From NCBI GenBank assembly GCA_024636935.1, contig JAGXGC010000032.1, forward strand, positions 1-48,707: 48,707 bases of DNA, written 5' to 3'. Below, in pieces: positions 25,940 to 35,013 of the stretch. A program made the position numbers and the translations under genes. Positions within the stretch are counted from its first letter, which is position 1, and each line of letters opens with the position of its first letter. The notes below the pieces were generated by a model, which ran no database searches, was not told the origin of the DNA, and saw only the letters and a list, made by a program, of their open reading frames with translations. The DNA is from Sideroxydans sp. GTDB taxonomy: Bacteria; Pseudomonadota; Gammaproteobacteria; Burkholderiales; Gallionellaceae.

Positions 25940-27331
25940 TTATTTACCCCGCAGAATGCTCATTCCCTTCAATAGATTCAAGGCTTGATTCAGCTGGTAG
26001 TCATTCTTGGCACCGAATTCAGCCACTTCGATCTTTTCGTTACCCTCTTCTTTGTTTTTTGGGGCGGATTTGCGAGCCGGTTTGGCCGAGCTATCGGATT
26101 GATCCAGCTGACCATTGGTTAAGTGCTTGTCCAAGTCGGCTTCACGCAAACGCAGTGTGTTGTCAAATACTGCGGTGGCAGGATCTTCCACGATAATATC
26201 CGGCTCGATGCCCTTGGCTTGAATGGAGCGGCCACTGGGCGTGAAGTAGCGTGCAGTAGTCAGCTTGATGGCAGTATTGTTGCCAAGTGGCAGGATGGTT
26301 TGTACTGACCCTTTGCCGAATGACTGTGTGCCCATGATGACCGCACGTTTATGGTCTTGCAAGGCGCCTGCAACAATCTCTGAGGCAGAGGCAGAGCCGC
26401 CGTTGATCAGCACCACCATAGGTACGTTGCTGAATTCACCCGGCAGACTTTTTAGATAGTCCTGCTTGTTGCCGCGCAGATAATATTCCGGACTGGCCAG
26501 CAAGCGCATACGTGCATCGTCGGTCCTTCCTTCGGTGTAGACCACCAAAGAATCTTTGGGCAGGAAGGCTGCAGATACGCCGACTGCTGCAGTCAGCAAG
26601 CCGCCCGGATCATTGCGCAGATCCAGCACCAAGCCCTGCAGGGGAGCTTTGTTTTGTTTGCTTAGGTTTTCGAGAGCAGCAGCAAGGTTTTCGCCGGTGT
26701 GTTCCTGGAACTGAGTGATGCGCACGAATCCGTAGCCCGGCTCAGGTAGCTTGGATTTTACGCTCTGCACCTTGATCACCGCACGTACGATGTCAACCTG
26801 AAACGGTTTGGCCACGCTCTTGCGCACCACAGTCAGACGGATGGTGCTGCCGGGTTTGCCGCGCATGCGTTTGACAGCGTCGTTCAGGGAGAGGCCTTTC
26901 ACTAGCGTGTCGTCCAGCTTGATAATCAGGTCGCCGCTCTGTATGCCGGCCTTGAAAGCAGGCGTGTCTTCGATCGGCGAGATGACTTTGACCAGACCGT
27001 CTTCCATGCCCACCTCGATGCCGAGGCCGCCGAATTCGCCCTGTGTCCCGACTTGCAACTCCTTGAAGCCTTCTGCGTCCAGATAGGCAGAGTGCGGGTC
27101 AAGTCCTGACAGCATGCCGTTGATTGCTTCGGTGATCAGCTTCTTGTCGCTCACCGGCTCCACGTAGTCGCTCTTGATGCGCCCGAACACGTCGGAGAAG
27201 GCGCGCAGTTCTTCCACAGGCAAAGGCAGCGGTAACTCTTTCTCAGCGAGGGCTGAGAAATGCAGGCTGACGGCGATGCCAGCAAGCAAGCCGATACTGA
27301 TCAGACCAAATTCCTTGAAGCGACGACTCAT
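25940..27331 (-). CDS. ctpA: Carboxy-terminal processing serine protease (S41)
   Basis: The 463-residue periplasmic protease has an N-terminal signal-anchor (FGLISIGLLAGIAVSLHF), a PDZ domain (GLGIEVGMEDGLVKV to LDDTLVKGLSLNDAVKRMRG) and the S41 catalytic parts: serine in NGGSASASEIVAGAL and lysine in GTQSFGKGSVQ. Such proteases trim periplasmic proteins and control murein hydrolases. ATG 27331 is used because GAGGA lies upstream and it overlaps the envC stop in ATGA; the frame opens 30 bp earlier at a TTG. The envC-ctpA pairing suggests joint control of cell-wall cleavage. Confidence 0.93.
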   Translation of the reverse strand: MSRRFKEFGLISIGLLAGIAVSLHFSALAEKELPLPLPVEELRAFSDVFGRIKSDYVEPVSDKKLITEAINGMLSGLDPHSAYLDAEGFKELQVGTQGEFGGLGIEVGMEDGLVKVISPIEDTPAFKAGIQSGDLIIKLDDTLVKGLSLNDAVKRMRGKPGSTIRLTVVRKSVAKPFQVDIVRAVIKVQSVKSKLPEPGYGFVRITQFQEHTGENLAAALENLSKQNKAPLQGLVLDLRNDPGGLLTAAVGVSAAFLPKDSLVVYTEGRTDDARMRLLASPEYYLRGNKQDYLKSLPGEFSNVPMVVLINGGSASASEIVAGALQDHKRAVIMGTQSFGKGSVQTILPLGNNTAIKLTTARYFTPSGRSIQAKGIEPDIIVEDPATAVFDNTLRLREADLDKHLTNGQLDQSDSSAKPARKSAPKNKEEGNEKIEVAEFGAKNDYQLNQALNLLKGMSILRGK

Positions 27332-28464
27332 CTTGATTTTCCTCGTGGATGCTTGATCCAAGTGTCGGGGTTGAAAGGACTGCCTTTATAGCGCAGTTCA
27401 AAGTATAAACCGGATTCCACGTTGCCGCCGCTGTTGCCCACGCTTGCCACGATGTCTCCGGTCTGTATGGTGTCGCCAAGCCTCTTGTACAAAGTTTCGT
27501 TGTTGCCGTACAAGCTCATGTAGCCCTGTCCATGATCAATGATCAGCAGATTGCCAAAGCCGCGTAGCCAGTCTGCATACACCACGCGCCCCGCGGCGAC
27601 AGCCAGGACTGGTTGGCGCGCAGCCGCACGCACGAACCAACCGGTCCAGGGCAGGTTGCTCTCGGTACGGCGGCTGCCGAAGCGGTTGCTCACTGTGCCG
27701 CTCACTGGCAACACCAGCCTACCTTTGAGAGTCTTGAATGATGTGCCGTCGCTACTGGTAGACAACTGACCCAGTTCATCTACCAGTTTGCTCAAGCGCG
27801 CTTCGTTGCGGCGCAAGCGCGCTATTTCGTGCTGCTGTTTTTTAAGTTGTTGTGCAATCTTACGCAAGGCTTGGCGACGTTTGTCCTGCTCGCTTTCGAG
27901 TTTTGCCAATTCCTTTTTTTCGGCGCTTTGAAGCGCGTCGATCTCATGTTGTTTGGCCTGGGTATCCCGGGTGGCAGCCTGTAATTCGGCAAGCCCGTCA
28001 CGCAACTTCTGCAACGTATTGGCACGCTCGCGGGCGATGTAGTCGTAATAGCGGAGTTCACGTGCGAGCTGGTTCGGCTCTTTGCTGTTGAGCAGCAGTT
28101 TGAGGTAATCCTGATCGATTCCACCGATGTATTGCTGATAGAGTAAGCGCCCCAACAGGGATTGCTGCTTTTTATAATCGGCGTTCAGCACCGCATGTCG
28201 TTGCTGGAGACGCTCCAGGTCGCGTTCGGCAGCGCGTTGTTGGTGTGTCAGTTGGGAGAGATTGCGATTGCTGTCACTGATCGCACGTTCCGAATCGCGC
28301 AGGGCATCGGTGACTTCAGAGCGCGATTCGCTGGCTTGATCGAAGTCGCGCTGAATTGAGGCCAGACGGTGGCGAAGTTTTTCTAGGTCTGACTCTTGCG
28401 ACGCATGCGCGCTTGCGGACAGCAGGAAGACTGCCAGCAAGCACGCATGCAGTCCACGTATCAC
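27328..28464 (-). CDS. envC: Murein hydrolase activator EnvC
   Basis: EnvC activates the amidases that split septal peptidoglycan. The 378-residue protein has a signal peptide ([17 protein letters not shown]), long coiled coils (about residues 25-230) and a C-terminal LytM/M23 domain. The domain is degenerate: the metal-site motif positions read LPWTGW and LYFELR instead of HxxxD and HxH, as in E. coli EnvC, so it should lack hydrolase activity. It overlaps gpmI upstream and ctpA downstream by 4 bp each. Confidence 0.92.
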   Translation of the reverse strand: MIRGLHACLLAVFLLSASAHASQESDLEKLRHRLASIQRDFDQASESRSEVTDALRDSERAISDSNRNLSQLTHQQRAAERDLERLQQRHAVLNADYKKQQSLLGRLLYQQYIGGIDQDYLKLLLNSKEPNQLARELRYYDYIARERANTLQKLRDGLAELQAATRDTQAKQHEIDALQSAEKKELAKLESEQDKRRQALRKIAQQLKKQQHEIARLRRNEARLSKLVDELGQLSTSSDGTSFKTLKGRLVLPVSGTVSNRFGSRRTESNLPWTGWFVRAAARQPVLAVAAGRVVYADWLRGFGNLLIIDHGQGYMSLYGNNETLYKRLGDTIQTGDIVASVGNSGGNVESGLYFELRYKGSPFNPDTWIKHPRGKSR

Positions 28465-30011
28465 TTGAACCGGATCAGGGAGCGGCCGGTCATTTCCGGC
28501 GGTTGTGACAGGCCCATCATGGCCAGCAGCGTTGGTGCGACATCTTGGAGTGCGCCATCACCCTCTGCCGCCATTTCGGCCTTGCGTCCGATGTAGAGGA
28601 AAGGCACATGGTTCAGCGTGTGGGCGGTGTGCGCCTGATTAGTGCCGCGATCTATCATCTGTTCAGCGTTGCCGTGGTCGGCGGTGACCAGCACTTCCCC
28701 GCCGCATTCCAGCATGGCATTCACCACACGCCCAATGCATTCATCCAATGTTTCTACCGCTTTGACAGCAGCTTCCATCACGCCGCTATGACCGACCATG
28801 TCGCCGTTGGCGTAGTTGCACAGGATGGCTTGATATTGCTTGCTGCGGATCGCTTCTTCCAGTTTGTCCGTTACCTCAAAAGCACTCATCTCAGGCTTTA
28901 GATCGTAAGTGGCGACCTTGGGTGAAGGCACCAGTACACGATCTTCACCGGGGTAGGGCTGTTCGCGACCGCCACTCATGAAGTAGGTAACGTGGGCATA
29001 TTTTTCGGTCTCGGCAATGCGTAGCTGCTTCAATCCCAGATTGGAAAGATATTCGCCGATGCCGTTGTGGATAGTGTCAGCGCTATAGGCGCTGGGCAGA
29101 CGGAAGTCCGCGCCATAACTGCTCAAGGTGGTGTAGTTGGCTAGTTTGGGGAAGCGGGTGCGGGCGAAGCCGTCGAACTTCTCGTCAGTCAGTGCGCGAG
29201 TGATCTCACGGGCGCGGTCGGCGCGAAAGTTCATGAATACAGCAACGTCGCCGTCCTGCATCGCGCAGGGCTCGCCGATCACGGTGGCCTGCACGAACTC
29301 ATCGTTCTCGCCGCGCGCATACGCGGCATCCAGACCGGCTTGTGCATTAGCGGAAGTGAACGGGGCTGTGCCCGACGTCAGCAAGTCATAGGCGATCTGC
29401 ACGCGCTCCCAGCGATTGTCTCGGTCCATCGCGAAGTAGCGGCCAACGATGCTGGCGATTCGCCCGGCGCCTAGCTGTTCGCAGTGATCTTGCAGCGCCT
29501 GCAAGGATTGGGCAGCGCTGCGCGGAGGCGTATCGCGACCATCTAGGAAGGCATGGACATAGATCTTTTCTAGGCCGGCTTGAGCGGCCATCTTTACCAT
29601 GGCTTGAATGTGCAGCTCGTGACTGTGCACGCCGCCAGCCGAGAGCAGACCCATGATGTGGAAGGCACTATTGTTGCGCTTGGCGGTAGCCACGGCTTCA
29701 GCGAATACGGGATTGGTGTAGAAGCTGCCGTCCTCGATAGCCAGATCGACCTTGGTCAGTTCCTGATACACCACACGTCCGGCGCCGATGTTGAGGTGTC
29801 CGACCTCGGAATTGCCCATCTGTCCGCGCGGCAGGCCGACACTCAACTCCGATGTATTGATCAGTGTGTGCGGGTACTCACGCCACAGTCTGTCCCAGTT
29901 CGGCTTGCGCGCATGGGAGATGGCATTGAAGTCGCTATCTTCGCGATAGCCAAAACCATCCAGGATGAGTAGAAGAACGGGCGTGATTGCTTGAGTAGAA
30001 GGATCGGTCAT
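28461..30011 (-). CDS. gpmI: 2,3-bisphosphoglycerate-independent phosphoglycerate mutase
   Basis: GpmI interconverts 3- and 2-phosphoglycerate with two Mn ions. At 516 residues it has the usual length. Visible motifs are [11 protein letters not shown], the catalytic serine in [56 protein letters not shown] and [11 protein letters not shown]. It heads the minus-strand operon gpmI-envC-ctpA-unknown-moeB, a gene order seen in many proteobacteria for the first three. Confidence 0.96.
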   Translation of the reverse strand: MTDPSTQAITPVLLLILDGFGYREDSDFNAISHARKPNWDRLWREYPHTLINTSELSVGLPRGQMGNSEVGHLNIGAGRVVYQELTKVDLAIEDGSFYTNPVFAEAVATAKRNNSAFHIMGLLSAGGVHSHELHIQAMVKMAAQAGLEKIYVHAFLDGRDTPPRSAAQSLQALQDHCEQLGAGRIASIVGRYFAMDRDNRWERVQIAYDLLTSGTAPFTSANAQAGLDAAYARGENDEFVQATVIGEPCAMQDGDVAVFMNFRADRAREITRALTDEKFDGFARTRFPKLANYTTLSSYGADFRLPSAYSADTIHNGIGEYLSNLGLKQLRIAETEKYAHVTYFMSGGREQPYPGEDRVLVPSPKVATYDLKPEMSAFEVTDKLEEAIRSKQYQAILCNYANGDMVGHSGVMEAAVKAVETLDECIGRVVNAMLECGGEVLVTADHGNAEQMIDRGTNQAHTAHTLNHVPFLYIGRKAEMAAEGDGALQDVAPTLLAMMGLSQPPEMTGRSLIRFK

Positions 30012-30148
30012 GCTGGCTTTTTTCTCACCAAAATTTCAAATATGAGCAGTTGCTAATTTACTGCGTTGGGATAAAATCGTTTCGAGATGTGATTTTAGCC
30101 GATTTCGGCGAGCAATAAGCCGCCAACTCCAAATGATGGCAGAACAAT
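30012..30148. promoter_or_regulatory. Divergent promoter region gpmI/arsR with inverted repeat
   Basis: This 137-bp gap must hold promoters for gpmI (minus) and arsR (plus). TAAAATC at 30072-30078 and GATTTTA at 30091-30097 form a 7-bp dyad with a 12-bp spacer, a possible regulator site for arsR autoregulation. A short GCCG/CGGC hairpin follows at 30098-30109. It does not share the sequence of the strong repeat at 30487. Confidence 0.35.
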
Positions 30149-30451
30149 ATGAAGAACAAACTAATCGATAAAGACGAAGACATCCTGCAAGCCTCGTTGG
30201 CAATGAAAGCAATCGCGCATCCTTTGCGGCTCAAGGTGTTATGCGTGTTGAGCGACGGCGAATTGAGCGTGCAGGAGATCGTTGACAGTGTCGGCACATC
30301 CCAGAGCAATATCTCCCAACATCTTGCCATCCTGCGTGACAAAGGGGTGCTTGCCACGCGCAAGGATGCCAATCGTGTGTTCTACCGTATCGGCGATCCG
30401 CGCACGGTCAAGCTGGTAGGTATGATGCGCGACGTCTTCTGTTCTATCTGA
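30149..30451 (+). CDS. ArsR-family repressor, BigR/SqrR-like cysteine pattern
   Basis: The 100-residue winged-helix protein has MKAIAHPLRLKVLCVLSDGELSV and the recognition helix region TSQSNISQHLAILRDKGVL. The arsenic/cadmium CxC motif is absent. Instead there are two lone cysteines, C32 (in LKVLCVLSDG) and C98 (MRDVFCSI), at the places where BigR/SqrR/YgaV proteins carry the pair that forms a persulfide or tetrasulfide bridge. This suggests a sulfide/persulfide sensor; position is seen, function inferred. It lies 88 bp upstream of an RND adaptor, with a DUF2892 (YgaP-like) gene downstream, which supports that reading. Confidence 0.85.
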   Translation: MKNKLIDKDEDILQASLAMKAIAHPLRLKVLCVLSDGELSVQEIVDSVGTSQSNISQHLAILRDKGVLATRKDANRVFYRIGDPRTVKLVGMMRDVFCSI

Positions 30452-30462
30452 CCGTCAATTAA

Positions 30463-30479
30463 CCTACTGGCAAAGTAGG
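30463..30479 (+). terminator. Short hairpin after arsR
   Basis: CCTACT and AGTAGG form a 6-bp stem with a 5-base loop, 11 bases after the arsR stop. There is no T-run, so it is at best a weak terminator or pause site. Confidence 0.25.
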
Positions 30480-30486
30480 ACTTGCC

Positions 30487-30514
30487 ACGCATATTAGAAT
30501 TCGCTAATATGCGT
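30487..30514. promoter_or_regulatory. Perfect 11-bp inverted repeat, candidate operator of the RND genes
   Basis: ACGCATATTAG (30487-30497) and CTAATATGCGT (30504-30514) are perfect inverted copies around a 6-bp AT-rich centre, 25 bp before the adaptor start codon. A 28-bp dyad of this kind is the right size for a dimeric ArsR-family repressor and lies directly after the arsR gene. As no T-run follows, it is unlikely to be a terminator. Confidence 0.65.
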
Positions 30515-30539
30515 AAATTCTTTTTTCCGAGGTGATGAC

Positions 30540-31577
30540 ATGAAGCTTGATTCCCGTGTGTTGTTCGGTCTTTTGGCCATGATATTCGGCATGTCTGTGC
30601 AGGCGGTGGAGCCTTTGGCGCTGGCGCCGGTGCAATATCGTGAGGTGGAGCAGACCTACAGTATCGATGGCGTGGTCGAAGCAACGCGCCAATCCACCGT
30701 ATCCGCTCAGATCTCCGGTCGAGTGAAGGCGATCTTCTTCGATGTGGGTGACCGTGTCAGCAAAGGCCAGATACTACTTAAGATCGACGAACGTGAAGCT
30801 GAACAAGCTTTAGCGGGAAGCCGCGCGCAACTGTCGCAGGCGCAGGCAGCTTTGCAGAACGCCCGTTTGAACTATGAACGCTCACAGGAACTGTTTAAGC
30901 AGAAATTCATCAGCCAGGCGGCACTGGACAAGGCTAAGTCCGATTTTGAAATGGCCAAAGCTCAGGCCGAAGCCAGCGCAGCCGGTGCACAGCAATCCGC
31001 ATTGGCACAGAGCTATACCTCGGTCGTCGCTCCCTATGCCGGCGTGGTATCGGCGCGCATGGTAGAGATGGGCGAAATGGTCACGGTTGGCAAACCGCTG
31101 ATGACCGGCTTCGACCCCTCTCAGTTGCGTGTGATCGCCAATGTATCGCAGGATCGACTGAAAGACATCGGCACGCGCCCAACGGTGACAGTGGAAGTGC
31201 CTTTATTGCATCGCTGGGTCAAAGCAGCATCGGTCACCGTGCAACCTTCCGCAGATCTGCGCACACATAGCACTCAAGTGCGCATCGACCTACCTTCGAA
31301 TCAAGCCAATCTGTACCCCGGCATGTTTGTGCGTACCCATTTCGTGGTGGGTAAAGAGAACAAACTATTGATTCCGACCAGTGCCGTGGTACGACGTAGC
31401 GAAGTGGTTGCGGTCTACGTGGTGGACGACAAAGGCATGCCGCGTTTACGACAAGTGCGCTTGGGCGAGGCCAATGCGCAGAATGAAATCGAAGTGCTGG
31501 CTGGATTGAATATCGGTGAGCGCGTGGCGCGTGAAGCAGTCAAAGCTGGCATGGTCGCTTCGGAGATGAAGCGATGA
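30540..31577 (+). CDS. RND efflux periplasmic adaptor (membrane fusion protein)
   Basis: The 345-residue protein has a signal peptide (LLAMIFGMSVQA before VEP), a barrel-sandwich lipoyl domain (VSAQISGRVKAIFFDVGD and VVAPYAGVVSARMVEMGE), an alpha-helical hairpin with coiled coil (about residues 85-155) and a beta-barrel domain ending LYPGMFVRTHFVV. It links an inner-membrane RND pump to an outer-membrane channel. GAGGTGA precedes the ATG. It overlaps the pump gene by 4 bp. No TolC-like gene is in the cluster. Confidence 0.93.
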   Translation: MKLDSRVLFGLLAMIFGMSVQAVEPLALAPVQYREVEQTYSIDGVVEATRQSTVSAQISGRVKAIFFDVGDRVSKGQILLKIDEREAEQALAGSRAQLSQAQAALQNARLNYERSQELFKQKFISQAALDKAKSDFEMAKAQAEASAAGAQQSALAQSYTSVVAPYAGVVSARMVEMGEMVTVGKPLMTGFDPSQLRVIANVSQDRLKDIGTRPTVTVEVPLLHRWVKAASVTVQPSADLRTHSTQVRIDLPSNQANLYPGMFVRTHFVVGKENKLLIPTSAVVRRSEVVAVYVVDDKGMPRLRQVRLGEANAQNEIEVLAGLNIGERVAREAVKAGMVASEMKR

Positions 31578-34500
31578 GCATGGGCATCTCGGGGCGTATT
31601 GCGCGCGTCTTCCTACATTCGCAGATGACACCGCTGCTGGCGCTGGTTGCCATGCTGCTTGGTATTTTCGCAGTTGTAGTTACTCCGCGCGAAGAAGAGC
31701 CGCAGATCAACGTGACCATGGCCAATGTGCTGATTTCCTATCCGGGCGCATCGTCGCAGGATGTGGCGAACACAGTCGCTACACCGGCCGAGCAGGTGTT
31801 GTCGCAGATCGCGGGTGTCGATCATGTCTACTCCGTTTCGCAGCCCGGCATGGCTGTCCTGACCGTGCAATTCAAGGTCGGCGAAGAGCATGTGTCGTCC
31901 TTGGTGAAACTATATGACGTCATCTGGTCGCATGCCGATTGGCTACCGTCAACGCTCGGTGTGGCGCAACCCATCATCAAGGCCAAGGGTATTGATGATG
32001 TGCCGGTGCTGGCTTTGACATTGTGGCGCGAGCAGGGTGCAGGTAATGCCGTTGCCCTGTCGCAGGTGGCACATTCCATTGAATCTGAACTGAAGCGTGT
32101 GCCGGGTACGCGCGAGGTGAGCACGCTGGGTGCGACGCCGCGCGTGGTGCGCGTACTGCTCGATCCGGAAGCGCTGAATGCGCATCAAATGTCAGTGCAG
32201 GAGGTGCGTGCGGCGCTGCAGGCATCCAATGTTTCGCATAGCGCCGGCACGTTGGTTCAGAACAATCGTGAAGTGCTGGTGCAGACCGGTACTTTCCTGA
32301 GCGATGCTGTTGAAGTCAGCCAGTTGGTGGTGGGCGTCACGGCAGGCAAGCCGGTGTTTCTGCGTGATGTGGCAGAAGTGCGTGACAGCGCTGACCAGCC
32401 CCAAAGCTATGTGTGGATGGGAACGGGTGCCGCCGCAGGGGACAAGCAGATCTCTGCACAGGGTGAATATAGTGCAGTGACCTTGGCAGTGACCAAGAAA
32501 CCGGGTGAGAACGCGGTGGATGTCGCGAACAAATTGTTACATCGTGTGGATGAACTGAAAGGCAGCGTCATCCCGGATGACGTGCAGGTGACCGTCACCC
32601 GCAACTACGGCGAGACCGCCAATGACAAGGCGATGAAGCTCATCAAGAAACTGTTCTTCGCGACCTTTGCGGTAGTCGCGCTGGTATGGTTTGCGCTGGG
32701 ACGACGCGAAGCATTCATCGTCGGAGTGGCAGTGATCTTGACGCTGGCAGTGACCTTGTTCGCTTCCTGGGCGTATGGCTTTACCTTGAATCGGGTATCC
32801 CTGTTCGCATTGATCTTCTCCATCGGAATTTTGGTGGACGATGCCATCGTGGTGGTGGAGAACATCCATCGACGTCGTGAATTGTCGCAGCACCAGCCCT
32901 TGTCGGAGATCATTCCCGAAGCAGTGGATGAGGTCGGCAGCCCGACCATCCTCGCCACCTTCACCGTGATCGCAGCGCTGCTGCCGATGGCATTCGTCTC
33001 CGGGCTGATGGGACCGTATATGAGCCCGATTCCGATCAATGCCAGTATGGGCATGCTGATCTCGCTGGCGATTGCGTTCATCGTCACGCCCTGGTTGGCA
33101 CATAAGTTCTCAGGGCCGAACCACGTGGTGGTGCAAAATGAGGAAGACACGGCCATTGCCCGCTTTTTCCGTCAGCGTCTTGGGCCGTTCCTGAACAAGG
33201 AGCACGGCAAATCCGCACGCCGAAAACTTTGGCTGGGCATATTGGGAGGTTTGTTGTTCGCGGTGTCGCTGACGGTAGTGAAGTTGGTGGTGCTGAAGAT
33301 GCTACCGTTCGATAACAAGTCCGAGTTCCAGGTGGTGGTGGATATGCCTTCCGGCACGGCGCTTGAACAGACCGCCGGTGTGATGCGTGAGATTGGTGCA
33401 TATTTGGCAGCGGTGCCAGAAGTGACTGACTATCAAGCCTATGCGGGGACAGCATCACCGATCAACTTCAACGGTTTGGTGCGTCAGTATTATTTGCGCA
33501 GTATGCCGGAGCAGGGCGATATACAGGTCAACCTACAGGACAAGCATCTGCGAGACCGCAGCAGCCACGAGATTGCCAGCTCAGTGCGTGAGCCGATCGA
33601 GAAGATCGCCGAGCGTTGGCATGCCAAGGTCAAGGTAGTGGAAGTGCCGCCCGGCCCGCCGGTGATGTCGCCTATCGTGGCGGAGATCTATGGCCCTGAC
33701 TACGAAGGCGCGCGCGCGGTGGCAGGCAAGGTGCGCGAGCAGTTCGCTGCGACTGCCGATATCGTCGGTATCGACGATACAGTGGGCGAAACCGCACCGA
33801 AGATGATCCTGCGTGTGATGCAGAGCAAGGCGGCTTTACTCGGTGTGGCGCAAAGTGACATCGTGGATGCAGTGCAGATTGCATTGTCAGGGCAAGATGT
33901 GACCGCGCTGCATGCGCTCGATGCTAAATATGCTCCCCCTTTGCGCCTCGGCTTGCCGGCAGAGAAACGTAGCCGTATCGACGATGTGCTCAAGCTCAAA
34001 GTGCGTTCACGCGATGGCGCTTTGGTGCCGTTGTCTGAAGTGGTGCAAGTGGTGAAGGCTGAACGTGATTATTCTATCTATCACAAGGATCTGCTGCCGG
34101 TGGTGTATGTGACTGGCGATATGGCGGGTGATCTGGATAGTCCGCTGTATGGCATGTTCGATATCAACGGAAAGACCGGCGATATGGCGCTGGAGCAGGG
34201 CGGAACTTTACAGCCATATTTCTTCAAACAACCGTCCGATCCTTATGCCGGTTATGCGCTGAAGTGGGATGGTGAATGGCAGGTGACGTTCGAGACCTTC
34301 CGCGACATGGGTATCGCCTATGGTGTCGGCTTGATCTTGATCTATCTACTGGTGGTGGCGCAGTTCAAGAGCTATGTCGTGCCGCTGGTTATCATGGCAC
34401 CTATTCCGCTAACCATCATCGGCGTGATGCCTGGGCATGCATTGTTCGGTGCGCAGTTCACCGCGACTTCGATGATCGGCATGATTGCGTTGGCCGGCAT

Positions 34501-34780
34501 CATCGTGCGTAACTCGATCCTGCTAGTGGACTTCGTCAATCTGCAATTGCGTGACGGCGTGGATCCGCAGCATGCAGTAATCAATGCTGCAGCGGCACGT
34601 GCCAAGCCCATCATCCTGACCGGTCTAGCCGCGATGCTGGGCGCGCTATTCATCCTTGATGATCCGATCTTCAATGGTCTGGCGCTGGCATTGATCTTCG
34701 GCATCCTCGTCTCCACCGTATTAACGCTGATCGTCATTCCGGTGCTTTATTACGCCACTTTGTACAAGAAATTCCCGTAA
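31574..34780 (+). CDS. RND-family efflux pump, inner-membrane subunit
   Basis: The 1068-residue protein has the RND architecture: helix 1 followed by TPREEEPQINV, a large periplasmic domain, helices 2-6, a second periplasmic domain and helices 8-12. The proton-relay aspartates are present in FSIGILVDDAIVVVENIHRR (helix 4), the form of the HAE drug/hydrophobe group, not the DGAVVMVEN form of heavy-metal HME pumps. The substrate cannot be told from sequence. The context of a thiol-type ArsR and DUF2892 hints at sulfur or redox stress. The ATG overlaps the adaptor stop. Confidence 0.94.
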   Translation: MSMGISGRIARVFLHSQMTPLLALVAMLLGIFAVVVTPREEEPQINVTMANVLISYPGASSQDVANTVATPAEQVLSQIAGVDHVYSVSQPGMAVLTVQFKVGEEHVSSLVKLYDVIWSHADWLPSTLGVAQPIIKAKGIDDVPVLALTLWREQGAGNAVALSQVAHSIESELKRVPGTREVSTLGATPRVVRVLLDPEALNAHQMSVQEVRAALQASNVSHSAGTLVQNNREVLVQTGTFLSDAVEVSQLVVGVTAGKPVFLRDVAEVRDSADQPQSYVWMGTGAAAGDKQISAQGEYSAVTLAVTKKPGENAVDVANKLLHRVDELKGSVIPDDVQVTVTRNYGETANDKAMKLIKKLFFATFAVVALVWFALGRREAFIVGVAVILTLAVTLFASWAYGFTLNRVSLFALIFSIGILVDDAIVVVENIHRRRELSQHQPLSEIIPEAVDEVGSPTILATFTVIAALLPMAFVSGLMGPYMSPIPINASMGMLISLAIAFIVTPWLAHKFSGPNHVVVQNEEDTAIARFFRQRLGPFLNKEHGKSARRKLWLGILGGLLFAVSLTVVKLVVLKMLPFDNKSEFQVVVDMPSGTALEQTAGVMREIGAYLAAVPEVTDYQAYAGTASPINFNGLVRQYYLRSMPEQGDIQVNLQDKHLRDRSSHEIASSVREPIEKIAERWHAKVKVVEVPPGPPVMSPIVAEIYGPDYEGARAVAGKVREQFAATADIVGIDDTVGETAPKMILRVMQSKAALLGVAQSDIVDAVQIALSGQDVTALHALDAKYAPPLRLGLPAEKRSRIDDVLKLKVRSRDGALVPLSEVVQVVKAERDYSIYHKDLLPVVYVTGDMAGDLDSPLYGMFDINGKTGDMALEQGGTLQPYFFKQPSDPYAGYALKWDGEWQVTFETFRDMGIAYGVGLILIYLLVVAQFKSYVVPLVIMAPIPLTIIGVMPGHALFGAQFTATSMIGMIALAGIIVRNSILLVDFVNLQLRDGVDPQHAVINAAAARAKPIILTGLAAMLGALFILDDPIFNGLALALIFGILVSTVLTLIVIPVLYYATLYKKFP

Positions 34781-34803
34781 ACTTTAAAAAGGAGCTTTAA
34801 ATC

Positions 34804-35013
34804 ATGAATGCAGAACGTATCGTTCGTATCGTCGCTGGTTTTTTTGTAATGTTGTCGCTGGCATTGGGCGTGCAGGCTAGTCCGCTGTTCGTCAGCGAGT
34901 ACTTCCTGTTCTTCACTGCCTTTGTCGGCCTGAACCTGTTCCAGAGCGGTTTCACCCAAATCTGTCCCTTGAATAACATCCTCGCCAAATTCGGCGTCAA
35001 GGGAAGTTGCTGA
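34804..35013 (+). CDS. DUF2892 / YgaP-like transmembrane protein
   Basis: The 69-residue protein matches the DUF2892 membrane domain: NAERIVRIVAGFFVMLSLAL, then LFFTAFVGLNLFQSGFTQICPLNNILAKFGVKGSC, with two helices and cysteines at 54 and 69 (the last residue). In E. coli YgaP this domain follows a rhodanese domain and is controlled by the ArsR-type YgaV. Here it is stand-alone, with AAGGAG upstream, 23 bp after the pump gene. It likely takes part in sulfane-sulfur handling at the membrane, which is inference from the family and context. Confidence 0.85.
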   Translation: MNAERIVRIVAGFFVMLSLALGVQASPLFVSEYFLFFTAFVGLNLFQSGFTQICPLNNILAKFGVKGSC

